This document shows positions 26,309-32,602 of a DNA stretch of 32,602 nt, piece after piece. The stretch is from positions 1-32,602 of the forward strand of contig RPFO01001172.1 of the NCBI GenBank assembly GCA_009746045.1, in the 5' to 3' direction. Source of the DNA: Mesostigma viride. Its lineage: Eukaryota > Streptophyta > Mesostigmatophyceae > Mesostigmatales > Mesostigmataceae. The notes below the pieces were generated by a model. That model was not told the DNA's origin. It worked only from the letters and a program-made list of their open reading frames with translations, and made no database searches. Every line of letters begins with the position of its first letter. Positions within the stretch are counted from its first letter, which is position 1. The translations under genes were made by a program, and so were the position numbers.

Positions 26309-27151
26309 TTAAGCTGAAATGACATTGGCCTTGGTGGCCTTCTGGTTAAGCCGCATGACTTTCACATTGTCCCTGATGCACTCCTCGTGCGCAAATTCGT
26401 CATGCAGACCTTTTGCCTTAAACACCGGCTCAAATGTCTCTCTGTTCCTCTTGGCCACAGTGAGGGGGTTATCGCCGGTCATTTTTATCTCATCAGCCTC
26501 GCACAGCTGTAACAATAGCATGGCGGCACTCTGCTTTTCTGTCAGTAGGTCGCGCGACGAGGAGGACTTGGATGCCCCAAACATGGCCTTTAACTCGCTG
26601 GCCTTCTTTCCAGTTGCGGCAACGTTGTTGGTGTCGTGAACCATTGCGTAGATCGGACCACAGTCGTGAGAGTCGATGTACCCCTTGATGGTTTCGCCCA
26701 GTGCCTTCGCGGCACACGAGTTGCGGATGCGGGTATTGTCAGCCAGGTTAGCTATGGCGTCCTCCTTGGCATCTGCCCTCCGCAGAATGTCCTGGGCGAG
26801 AGTGCGGTCAGCATTAAGGTAGCGCTCCAGGAGGATGGACAGCTCATCCCTGAACTTGGCGGCGACCTTGCCGGGCAGCAGCATTATAATCTTGGCCATG
26901 CCCTGTCGGTCGGTCACGGGCGTCTCTCGCTGGCCAGGGCCAGGGAATTTGAGGTAGTTAAAAATTTTAACAACCTCCTCATTGGCCTTTTGAAGGTTGA
27001 GAAAGTACACTCTGGGCTGTGAAATGCCAATAGCAGCCATGGCATCATACACGGAGATTCTGCCGTCATCCGTCACGCGGATCTTGCCACTGAACCGGGG
27101 GTCCTCCTCTGTCCCGTCCGCGGGGGTCAGGTAGCGGACCACCTGGGACAT
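26309..27151 (-). CDS. KilA-N/BRO-type DNA-binding protein
   Basis: This is a 280-residue protein starting at ATG 27151. Residues ~24-115 have the pattern common in viral KilA-N/BRO-like proteins: GRISVYDAMAAIG, then an ETPVTDRQGMAKIIMLLPGK segment, then a FRDELSILLERYLNAD helix. The remaining ~165 residues are helical and charged, without a named domain. These proteins are thought to regulate transcription or bind DNA, but few are tested. It is separated from PCNA by 30 bases, with an AATAAA-like signal at 26293-26298 on its strand. It differs from the KilA-N/nuclease protein in its architecture. A 274-base non-coding gap precedes it. Confidence 0.75.
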   Translation of the reverse strand: MSQVVRYLTPADGTEEDPRFSGKIRVTDDGRISVYDAMAAIGISQPRVYFLNLQKANEEVVKIFNYLKFPGPGQRETPVTDRQGMAKIIMLLPGKVAAKFRDELSILLERYLNADRTLAQDILRRADAKEDAIANLADNTRIRNSCAAKALGETIKGYIDSHDCGPIYAMVHDTNNVAATGKKASELKAMFGASKSSSSRDLLTEKQSAAMLLLQLCEADEIKMTGDNPLTVAKRNRETFEPVFKAKGLHDEFAHEECIRDNVKVMRLNQKATKANVISA

Positions 27152-27425
27152 GGTGGATGCGTTCTAAGGTAAATCTAGCTGTGAGTGGGCGCACCCGTGG
27201 ACGCCCGGGGTACGTACTGACAAGGCTAGCGAGATTCTAGTGGGTCATGAGCTGATTACGAAGCCGAAAGACACGAGGAGTGGGACATAATGTGCTCAAC
27301 TTTATTGATTTGTTAATTAACTTCACAATTCCATCTGGAGTTAACTTGGCAAATTCCATCAAGCATAGTGAGACACGCATATCACTTGCCAAACGGAAGA
27401 GTGGGGGCACACCGCCTAAACGGCC

Positions 27426-28395
27426 TCACGCGCTTGGGAGAGGGGGGGTCTCCTCGATCACCTCCACCTCCCACTTGTCACCAGGCTGGGTGCCACTCAG
27501 AAACGTCTCCTCGCACTTCAATGCGCTCTCGGCGTCGACGCCCGCCCCCAGTGCGCGCGCCCTCGCCGGCTCCTCGACGGGGCAAACAGGGGGCAGCTCC
27601 TCGGGCTCCTTCTCCTCCTCCTGCAGCATGAAGAAGTCCGCACCGCCGTACCAGTCGCCGTTGAGTACGTGGGCGAGGGCCGTCAGCGTGAAGTCGAAGG
27701 TGAAGTAGGGGAACTGCAGCTTGGCCACCAGGTCCAGGGGGCGCTTCTCCACGATGCAGATGGGGCAGTCGGCGTCGCTGTCGTCCTCCTGCTTGATCAG
27801 GAACTGCACTACGCAGCCACCGCAAGCACCGCCGGCGTGGAAGTGCCTCTGCTTGGTTGTGGGGACGTGAACGCTTTCGAGGCGTTCCTCGCACAGAAGG
27901 CAAGAGCCCAGACCGTCCAGCCCCTCGTCGCCCCCCCCCCGACGCTGTAATCGCGTACCTGTCTGATGGCATCCTCAAACTCCTTATCCCCCTGCCGCAC
28001 TTGGGAAGGATTGGGAGATCCTCTGACACCGCCCCTCCAGCGATCCTGGCGACCTCCTTCTTGGCAGTCGCGCGAATGGAGTCGTCCCTCCTTCTGGCAA
28101 ACTTCTCCATGTTGTCGCGGCATGGATTGCACTCGTCCCACTTGCCCGACTCGGTGAGGAAGGAGTCTGTTGGCTTCAGCTGCTTGCAACGTAAGCACCT
28201 CTGGGTGGGGACGTGGGGCTCCTTCCCAGGGTTGTTCTTCTTCCAGTTCTCAGCATCCGCCTTGTTTTTCTGGGTCCGGTAGATCTTCTCTCCCGTTTCT
28301 GGGTTATGCATCCACGTGGTGTCCTGGGTGATATACCTCTGGACCATCTTGTCCTCCAACACAGGTTGATCCCATGCAGGCTGATGAGCACTCAT
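27426..28395 (-). CDS. Zinc-finger protein with C-terminal RING-like motif, two frame changes
   Basis: Three minus-strand frames combine to about 322 residues. The N-terminal part (ATG 28395, MSAHQPAW) has CLRCKQLKPTDSF then CNPCRDN, a four-Cys zinc site. The frame changes near 28005-28022, after AVSEDLP, where another frame continues with QVRQGDKEFEDAIRQ. It changes again at a C10 run at 27941-27950. The third frame holds CLLCEERL, RHFHAGGACGGC and DCPIC, spaced like a RING finger, and ends with an acidic tail. RING proteins are usually E3 ubiquitin ligases. Just upstream of the ATG the coding strand has a pyrimidine tract ending TTCTTGCAG, which looks like a 3' splice site, so an upstream exon is possible. 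An AATAAA on this strand lies at 27301-27306. Confidence 0.62.
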
Positions 28396-29055
28396 GACCC
28401 CTGCAAGAAGGAAAAGACAGCCAAGGGGAAGAAATGTTTGCAAGGGGCAGAGACACCATTAAAAGGCCATGAAACAGTGGCAAGGGGCATGGAAAGCCAA
28501 GAAATGTTTGCAAAGGGCCAGGAAAACACAGTCTGCAATACCTGAAGCTGGCTGACTGTGGCCCACAGATGGATTTTGGACGCACGAGATGCGAAAATGG
28601 CTGCCTGTAGAGGGGCACTGGGTGCTGGGTATGGAGGCTGTGGACTGTGGGTGTGCAAAGGGGTGGCAAGACCTTTTAAGAAATTTGGGCAAGAAACCAG
28701 CGGCCAGGAGTATCCACAGATGGATGGGCAAGATTTCGCTTCTAGAAGGTCCTGCTATTTCGGCTGAGTCACGAAAAAATATCTGGCAGATCCGACGTCA
28801 CACTATCCGTACGGAGATCTCTCTGTCAGACGGATGACGCCAGATCTCGGATTTCGCACGGACCGAGATCTCTGTATGCACAGTCAGCAGGAATCTCACA
28901 GATCTCTGCTGACAGGGCAACATTTGTATGATCTTGCCACCTAGTAAAATTTCAGCATTTGCCTGCATGGCACGGAATTTCTTGTGGGCAAAAGCCAGCC
29001 ATTGTGAAAAGGCCCTCTGTTCCGACTGCCATCCGTCTAAAGTGTGCTTCTGGCT
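28396..29055. other. Non-coding interval, possible 5' region or intron of the RING-like gene
   Basis: No convincing gene is seen in these 660 bases. On the minus strand a CAG|GTATTG near 28545 and the TTCTTGCAG near 28400 would bound a candidate intron of about 150 bases. Short direct repeats occur at 28431 and 28500 (GAAATGTTTGCAA). The right half holds the AGATCT-rich inverted repeats listed separately. Small frames on the plus strand lack any recognisable content. Confidence 0.45.
28806..28913. repeat. Cluster of short inverted repeats with recurring AGATCT
   Basis: Three elements sit within about 110 bases. TCCGTACGGA (28806-28815) is a perfect palindrome. AGATCTCGG (28842-28850) pairs with CCGAGATCT (28863-28871). 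GTCAGCAG (28883-28890) pairs with CTGCTGAC (28906-28913). AGATCT occurs four times, three of them as AGATCTCT. The cluster could be a protein-binding regulatory array or a mobile-element end. Confidence 0.75.
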
Positions 29056-29582
29056 ATGGCAGAAAGGGGCAGCAATTATGGGGGGTGGAGCGGCTCAGAC
29101 TGCAGCTATGATTCCGACAAGGAAAACATTCCTCCATCGGGCTAAATGAGGTGGAAAAGCCCTGTTCGACGGCAGGAAATGAGCACCCCCCTCCGTCCAA
29201 GGTGCTTGTTCCCAGGGAATTCTTGGCCACTGTCCATGCCCAGTTTGTTGAGATAAAGGACACTCTGGGGAATGCGATGACAAAGTACAAGAATGATAAG
29301 GATGCCGCCAGGAAGAGGCACGCGAGGGCGAAGAACAAGCTTGTTAAGCAGAAAAGACAACTCCAAGAGGTCATTTCTCAGAAGGAGGCTGACATCAAAC
29401 GGTTGGAGATGACTTTGAGGAGCCAAAACATGGCTGCAGAGAAGTGGAGGACACAGCTGGACAACGCACAGAGGGAATTGGTCATTGCCAAGTCGGTCAC
29501 TTCCATGCTGTTAAAGGGTCTTAAGAGCCTGAGAGCAAGCGGTGTCGAGAAGACGCCCCCGCTGACCGATGCACTCCAATAG
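29056..29582 (+). CDS. Basic coiled-coil protein, possibly frameshifted near its start
   Basis: The main frame (GTG 29151 to 29582) encodes a highly charged helical protein with KKR-type patches (ARKRHARAKNKLVKQKRQLQ) and a coiled coil through EADIKRLEMTLRSQN and KWRTQLDNAQRELV. It has no ATG near its start. A different frame from ATG 29056 gives a short acidic Ser/Gly leader, ending with DKENIPPSG at a stop near 29143-29145. A one-base shift at the GGG near 29139-29141 would join leader and coiled coil into about 175 residues. The C-terminus is followed by AATAAA at 29621. No family is recognised. Structural or nucleic-acid binding roles are possible from the charge. Confidence 0.55.
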
Positions 29583-29620
29583 CCGTTCGCCTTTGGAGCG
29601 TTATCACCCCTGCAATTGTA

Positions 29621-29662
29621 AATAAACTCGATTTGTGTCATCCAATGTGTCTGAATTTTATT
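29621..29662. terminator. Convergent pair of AATAAA-like 3' signals
   Basis: AATAAA at 29621-29626 follows the plus-strand coiled-coil gene. TTTATT at 29657-29662 is the minus-strand counterpart, 10 bases past the stop at 29672. The arrangement fits transcript ends of two converging genes. Confidence 0.55.
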
Positions 29663-29671
29663 AAAAATATA

Positions 29672-30151
29672 TTAAGGGAACTCGTACACCACCCCCCCGT
29701 CCTCCATCTGGCTTTGGCGCAGTTCAAAGTCTAGCACCGTGCGGTGGGCCTTGAAGTCGTTATAGGGCACGGGGCCATTGGAGTCGTCTGACGTTACAAT
29801 GTAGACGGTGCCGTAGCGAGTCGAGTGGTCGTCGAACTCGACGATGGTGATGTGATCGCGCGGATAGTTTCCCCTCAATATGGCAAACAGCATGTTAACG
29901 GCGCGCACGTCATCATCTGTCGGGCGGGAATTGAGCGGGACTTTGAACCGGAAGGAGTGCAGCGCCGACAGTTTGCCATATTCGCCCGTGTCCAGGTCCA
30001 CCTCGCAGTAGTGGGCTTTGGCCATGGCGGGGCGGTACACTCCGGCGTAGGGGAGCGACTTGGCCACGGGGCAGTTGATGGAGATGATTCCGAGCGTCAT
30101 CGTTTCAACAAGTACCGCCCACAATACGCGCCACATAAACGCGCGCGACAT
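29672..30151 (-). CDS. Small protein with N-terminal hydrophobic anchor
   Basis: From ATG 30151 (MSRAFMWRVLWAVLVE) the protein has 159 residues. Residues ~4-26 are hydrophobic and could be a signal peptide or membrane anchor. The rest is soluble with mixed beta and helix character (FRFKVPLNSRPTDDDVRAVN, YGTVYIVTSDDS). An alternative ATG at 30184 would overlap the divergent gene's start and is less likely. It is head-to-head with the next gene across 31 bases. No family is recognised; a virion membrane protein is a reasonable guess. Confidence 0.65.
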   Translation of the reverse strand: MSRAFMWRVLWAVLVETMTLGIISINCPVAKSLPYAGVYRPAMAKAHYCEVDLDTGEYGKLSALHSFRFKVPLNSRPTDDDVRAVNMLFAILRGNYPRDHITIVEFDDHSTRYGTVYIVTSDDSNGPVPYNDFKAHRTVLDFELRQSQMEDGGVVYEFP

Positions 30152-30182
30152 AATTCTCTCGCTTACTATCAGCAAAGTGGCC

Positions 30183-30659
30183 ATGACAGACGTGTACGTG
30201 CTGACGCTCTTCTCTGCCAACACGTCCACCACCGCGAAGACGGTGTCCACCGAGTTTAACGAGTGGACTGTGCAGATCCCTCCCGACCCATCCGCTCCCA
30301 TTCTCGATGGGCGGTGGAAGGCGCACGTGTTATTTGCGTCCATCAAGGGTTTCGTGCCGAAGGGCACTCGGACGGTCATCGGGATATTGTCGGACGCGTT
30401 CCCTTGCTCTAGTGGCGACATGACACCGATCGCCACTACGGTGGCCACAAGCGCTTCCTCTAGCAACTACTCTATCACCGACCAGCAAAACTGTCTCCCG
30501 GTGTCCGACCCTTTTCTGCTGCGGGACGGGGGCTCTGTCAAAATCAGGGTGTGCCACCTCGACACGATCGACCAGTTCACGTCTAGCGCGATCCCCAACC
30601 TTGCCGATTGGACGATCGTGCTGCGGTTCGAGATGTTGGGGCGCAAGACCCGCGCGTGA
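30183..30659 (+). CDS. Protein of unknown function, predicted beta-rich
   Basis: This is a 158-residue protein from ATG 30183 (MTDVYVLTLFSAN). It shows strands such as WTVQIPPDPSAP, RWKAHVLFASIKGF, VKIRVCHLD and WTIVLRFEML, separated by a Ser/Thr-rich linker. No transmembrane or catalytic motif is seen. Its stop lies 10 bases before the converging VLTF3 gene's end. The pairing with a hydrophobic-anchor gene on the other strand may mean joint regulation. A capsid-associated role is possible but unsupported by a named family. Confidence 0.62.
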   Translation: MTDVYVLTLFSANTSTTAKTVSTEFNEWTVQIPPDPSAPILDGRWKAHVLFASIKGFVPKGTRTVIGILSDAFPCSSGDMTPIATTVATSASSSNYSITDQQNCLPVSDPFLLRDGGSVKIRVCHLDTIDQFTSSAIPNLADWTIVLRFEMLGRKTRA

Positions 30660-30668
30660 GTCGGGCCG

Positions 30669-31751
30669 TCACTTGGAGGGGATGAACTGCCAGTTGAGCT
30701 TCTTGCAAATGTTCTTCCAAATCTCATCCTGATCCCACAACTTCTCCTTGCTCTTCAGGAGGGGGAAGTGGGACAGGAACTCGTCGTATTCCAGTAGCTG
30801 GCACATCTTGTGGATGCAGTACGAGTAGTTGAGGAAGTTCTTGCGCCCCTTTGGCACCACCTGCTCGAAGGGCTCCTGCACGAGGCGGAACATGGTCCTC
30901 AGTTTGTCCTCCTGCACCTGGGTCATGGTGGGCGGAGGGGTGCCGCTGAACATGTGGGTGATCTGGACGGAGTGCTCGAAGTACTTGGATAGCCGAAGCT
31001 TGCGAAGGAACTTGCGCACTATGCTCGGGGTCAGCGCGCTGGTGTCCGCTATCCTTGCCTTCTTGAACTCGGTGGCGAGGCTGTCGATAACCTCTTGCGG
31101 GATGGAGGACTTCTCCCTCGCGTGGAACTGTGAGAGCGTCTCGTTGAAGTGGTTGATCCGCTTGTAGCAGTAGTCGGTGACGCACACGGGGGTGCCGTAG
31201 GGCACGTTCCTTTCCGAGTCATTGCACATCTCGGACGTGAGGCCGCACGCCGAGCACAAGAGCAGCGCCTCTCGCGAGTTCTCCACCATGTTGGTGTTGC
31301 ACGCGGGGCAGAAGCCGTACAGCCGGCTCGTCTGTCACCTGTGCCGTGCCCGTCGGTACGTTGAGGAAGGGTACTTTTGCACCACTCGGATGAACTCGCG
31401 GAATATCTCGCCCCTGTTTGTCGCTGTCTTTTTTCCACCAGGGGGGTCGGTCTTGTTGCGCTTCTTGGCCCCGGCGCCGTCGAACGTGTCCTTGTACTTC
31501 CTGTACGTGGGCAGGATGTCCAGGAGGAACTCGTCATACTCCCCCCCCTCCACCTTGGCTATGGTGCTTCTAAGGGCCCGCGCGGCCAACCTGGCCTTCA
31601 TTTTGGCGTCCCAATCTTGTGTCGACTGCGCTTCCCGTTCGAGTTTATCGGCCTCCTCTTTCCATTGACCGAGATTCTGTTGCCTACTCTGCAGGGTGTC
31701 GATGCATTGCTGCATGACGGCCTCCACGGTGTAGTGAGTGACACCGGACAT
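30669..31751 (-). CDS. Late transcription factor VLTF3-like, split by an in-frame TGA
   Basis: One 361-codon frame runs from ATG 31751 to 30669, broken only by TGA at 31335-31337 (codon 139). The N-terminal part contains EYDEFLLDILPTYRKYKDTF. Fifteen open codons after the TGA include the first zinc pair, CPAC (148-151); CSAC follows at 166-169. The conserved VLTF3 core is then clear: YKRINHFNETLSQF, IPQEVIDSL, GRKNFLNYSYCIHKM, and FPLLKSKEKLWDQDEIWK then LNWQFIPSK. VLTF3 is an NCLDV core factor that activates late genes. The stop separates the helical N-terminal half from the zinc and core regions. TGG, CGA or another codon may be ancestral. Readthrough, nonsense mutation and base error cannot be separated from sequence alone. 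Confidence 0.88.
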
Positions 31752-31884
31752 CGCGTCCGGCGCGTCCTACGATACACAGACAAAAAAAAAAGCTGGATGC
31801 GTTCCCCAACGGGGGGTGAGGGTGTGCGCTTATAACACGGGATAAATTATCCAGGCTTAGTTCATACACGGTCACACACACAAC

Positions 31885-32250
31885 ATGGAAAACTCCCAGC
31901 CAGCTGTCCAGGAAAACGCGGCGCCCGTTGTGGAGAAGAAAAACAAGAAGCGGAAGGGGGTGACGGGCCCCGTGTCCGCGGAGTCTGACGCAAGCAAAGT
32001 GACCGAGTCCAGCCGCCCCCACGTCATGAGTTCGTCCGTGCCCGACATGAGCGTGGGGGACGTGAGGAAGTGTCTCAATCAGATCAGGAGGAAGGGGACC
32101 GCCATCCAAACCCAGCACCTGCTTTTTAATGACATGACGGCGGGAGACTTTGCGCTGAAATACGTGCTCGGAAACAACAATTCAAAGAAGGGCGGCGGCA
32201 TTGTTGCCGAGGATATGTCCGATCAGGCACCCGTTGCGGTTGCCGAGTGA
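31885..32250 (+). CDS. Small Lys/Ser-rich protein of unknown function
   Basis: This is a 121-residue protein from ATG 31885. Residues 1-50 are low-complexity with a basic EKKNKKRKG patch, possibly a nuclear signal. Residues ~55-95 look folded: MSVGDVRKCLNQIRRKGTAI, then LLFNDMTAGDFALKYVLG. It ends in an acidic tail. The 133-base gap to the divergent VLTF3 gene includes a TTATAACACGGGATAAATTA stretch (about 31830-31849) that may serve as promoter. No family is recognised. Confidence 0.65.
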   Translation: MENSQPAVQENAAPVVEKKNKKRKGVTGPVSAESDASKVTESSRPHVMSSSVPDMSVGDVRKCLNQIRRKGTAIQTQHLLFNDMTAGDFALKYVLGNNNSKKGGGIVAEDMSDQAPVAVAE

Positions 32251-32270
32251 TTTATTCATCTAATAATAAA
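32251..32270. terminator. Convergent AATAAA-like signals between two genes
   Basis: TTTATT at 32251-32256 is AATAAA for the minus-strand gene ending at 32280. AATAAA at 32265-32270 serves the plus-strand gene ending at 32250. The two signals cross over within 20 bases. Confidence 0.55.
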
Positions 32271-32279
32271 ATGACAAAC

Positions 32280-32602
32280 TTATCCAGCATTCATGTAACT
32301 CTCCAACATTGTGACGTAGGAATTGGCATCCCCGCGAGGGTAATGCCTGGTAATTGAAAATACAAGGTCATTGCTTTCATCGGTCCTGGATACCATATCC
32401 AGCACGAAGCCATGAAACATGCAGAAGGACTGGGCGTCGTTAAACGTGAACGCCTGGATGCTCATTTGATGAATCGCCTCTTCGTCCTCTGTCACGTCAG
32501 GGTCTGATAACCTGTGAAATATGCAATCCTCCACCTTGTCGTCATCCAAACTGTATTCGGACATCCTGTCATTCTTGTCATCCTCCCACAGCACCTGGGA
32601 CT
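32280..32602 (-). CDS. Acidic protein of unknown function, start near or beyond window edge
   Basis: The frame is open to the window edge. A plausible internal ATG at 32564 (MSEYSLDDD) would make a complete 94-residue protein, but the sequence upstream of it (WEDDKNDR) is equally protein-like, so the gene may be cut by the edge. It is acidic in the first half, with a folded-looking AFTFNDAQSFCMFHGFVLDM and a C-terminal YPRGDANSYVTMLESYM. No family is recognised. Confidence 0.55.
   Translation of the reverse strand, partial: SQVLWEDDKNDRMSEYSLDDDKVEDCIFHRLSDPDVTEDEEAIHQMSIQAFTFNDAQSFCMFHGFVLDMVSRTDESNDLVFSITRHYPRGDANSYVTMLESYMNAG

Noticed and set aside
28558-28837. Small plus-strand frames in the second loose island
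   Set aside because: Two overlapping short frames with no recognisable content in a repeat-bearing interval.
1-32602. Reassignment of TGA to an amino acid across the genome
   Set aside because: PCNA, the JAB gene, the second repeat protein and the 24680 gene all end at TGA at or near expected C-termini, so TGA is a normal stop here.
1-32602. tRNA, rRNA genes and CRISPR arrays
   Set aside because: None could be recognised by eye; the repeats present are adjacent duplications or in-frame coding repeats without regular spacers.

Overview
The window reads as part of a nucleocytoplasmic large DNA virus (NCLDV, Nucleocytoviricota) genome, or as an NCLDV copy integrated in a host genome. The hallmark genes are an A32-type packaging ATPase (3483-4271), a VLTF3-type late transcription factor (30669-31751), a PCNA sliding clamp (25496-26278) and four diverged major capsid protein (MCP) genes. 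Genes are packed on both strands with short gaps. Several ends carry AATAAA-like signals and several capsid starts have TATATA-type upstream boxes. The base composition is GC-rich. The Rieske oxygenase resembles chloroplast enzymes and hints at an algal host, but the sequence alone does not name host or family.

Layout. 1-4271 is compact viral sequence on the plus strand: a partial zinc-motif protein, a Rieske oxygenase, a small membrane protein, a conserved NCLDV protein, a JAB/MPN protease-like gene with a frameshift, and the ATPase. 4272-9822 is looser: a 172-bp duplication, a long coiled-coil protein with an Ala/Pro repeat tract, about 1 kb of repeat-bearing non-coding DNA and a MYND-finger gene. 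9823-24107 is a structural block: MCP1, MCP2, two large repeat proteins built from the same predicted beta module, a KilA-N/nuclease fusion and MCP3 on the minus strand, then MCP4 divergently on plus. 24097-27151 holds a LysM protein, two small unknown genes, PCNA and a second KilA-N/BRO-like gene. 27426-29582 is a second loose island with a RING-like zinc protein, inverted repeats and a coiled-coil protein. 29672-32602 is compact again, with two small divergent genes, VLTF3 and two small unknown genes.

The most striking property is that many genes are broken. Two core genes (MCP3 and VLTF3) are each split by a single in-frame TGA with homologous protein on both sides. At least seven more (JAB, the long coiled-coil protein, the second repeat protein, MCP4, LysM, the RING-like gene and probably the 29 kb coiled-coil gene) change frame, often at a G or C run. 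TGA also serves as the normal terminator of PCNA and other genes here, so genetic-code reassignment is unlikely. Two explanations compete: homopolymer indels from sequencing, which fit the frame changes but not the TGA codons, and real decay of an integrated giant virus, which fits both. Programmed recoding is a third, less likely, option.

The genes fit together as a virion-building programme. Four MCPs with one shared variable insertion site, plus two modular surface-protein candidates, would make a capsid with several kinds of capsomer and fibre. The ATPase would package DNA, VLTF3 would drive late expression of the cluster, and PCNA would serve replication. The KilA-N, RING-like and MYND proteins are candidates for host interaction or regulation.
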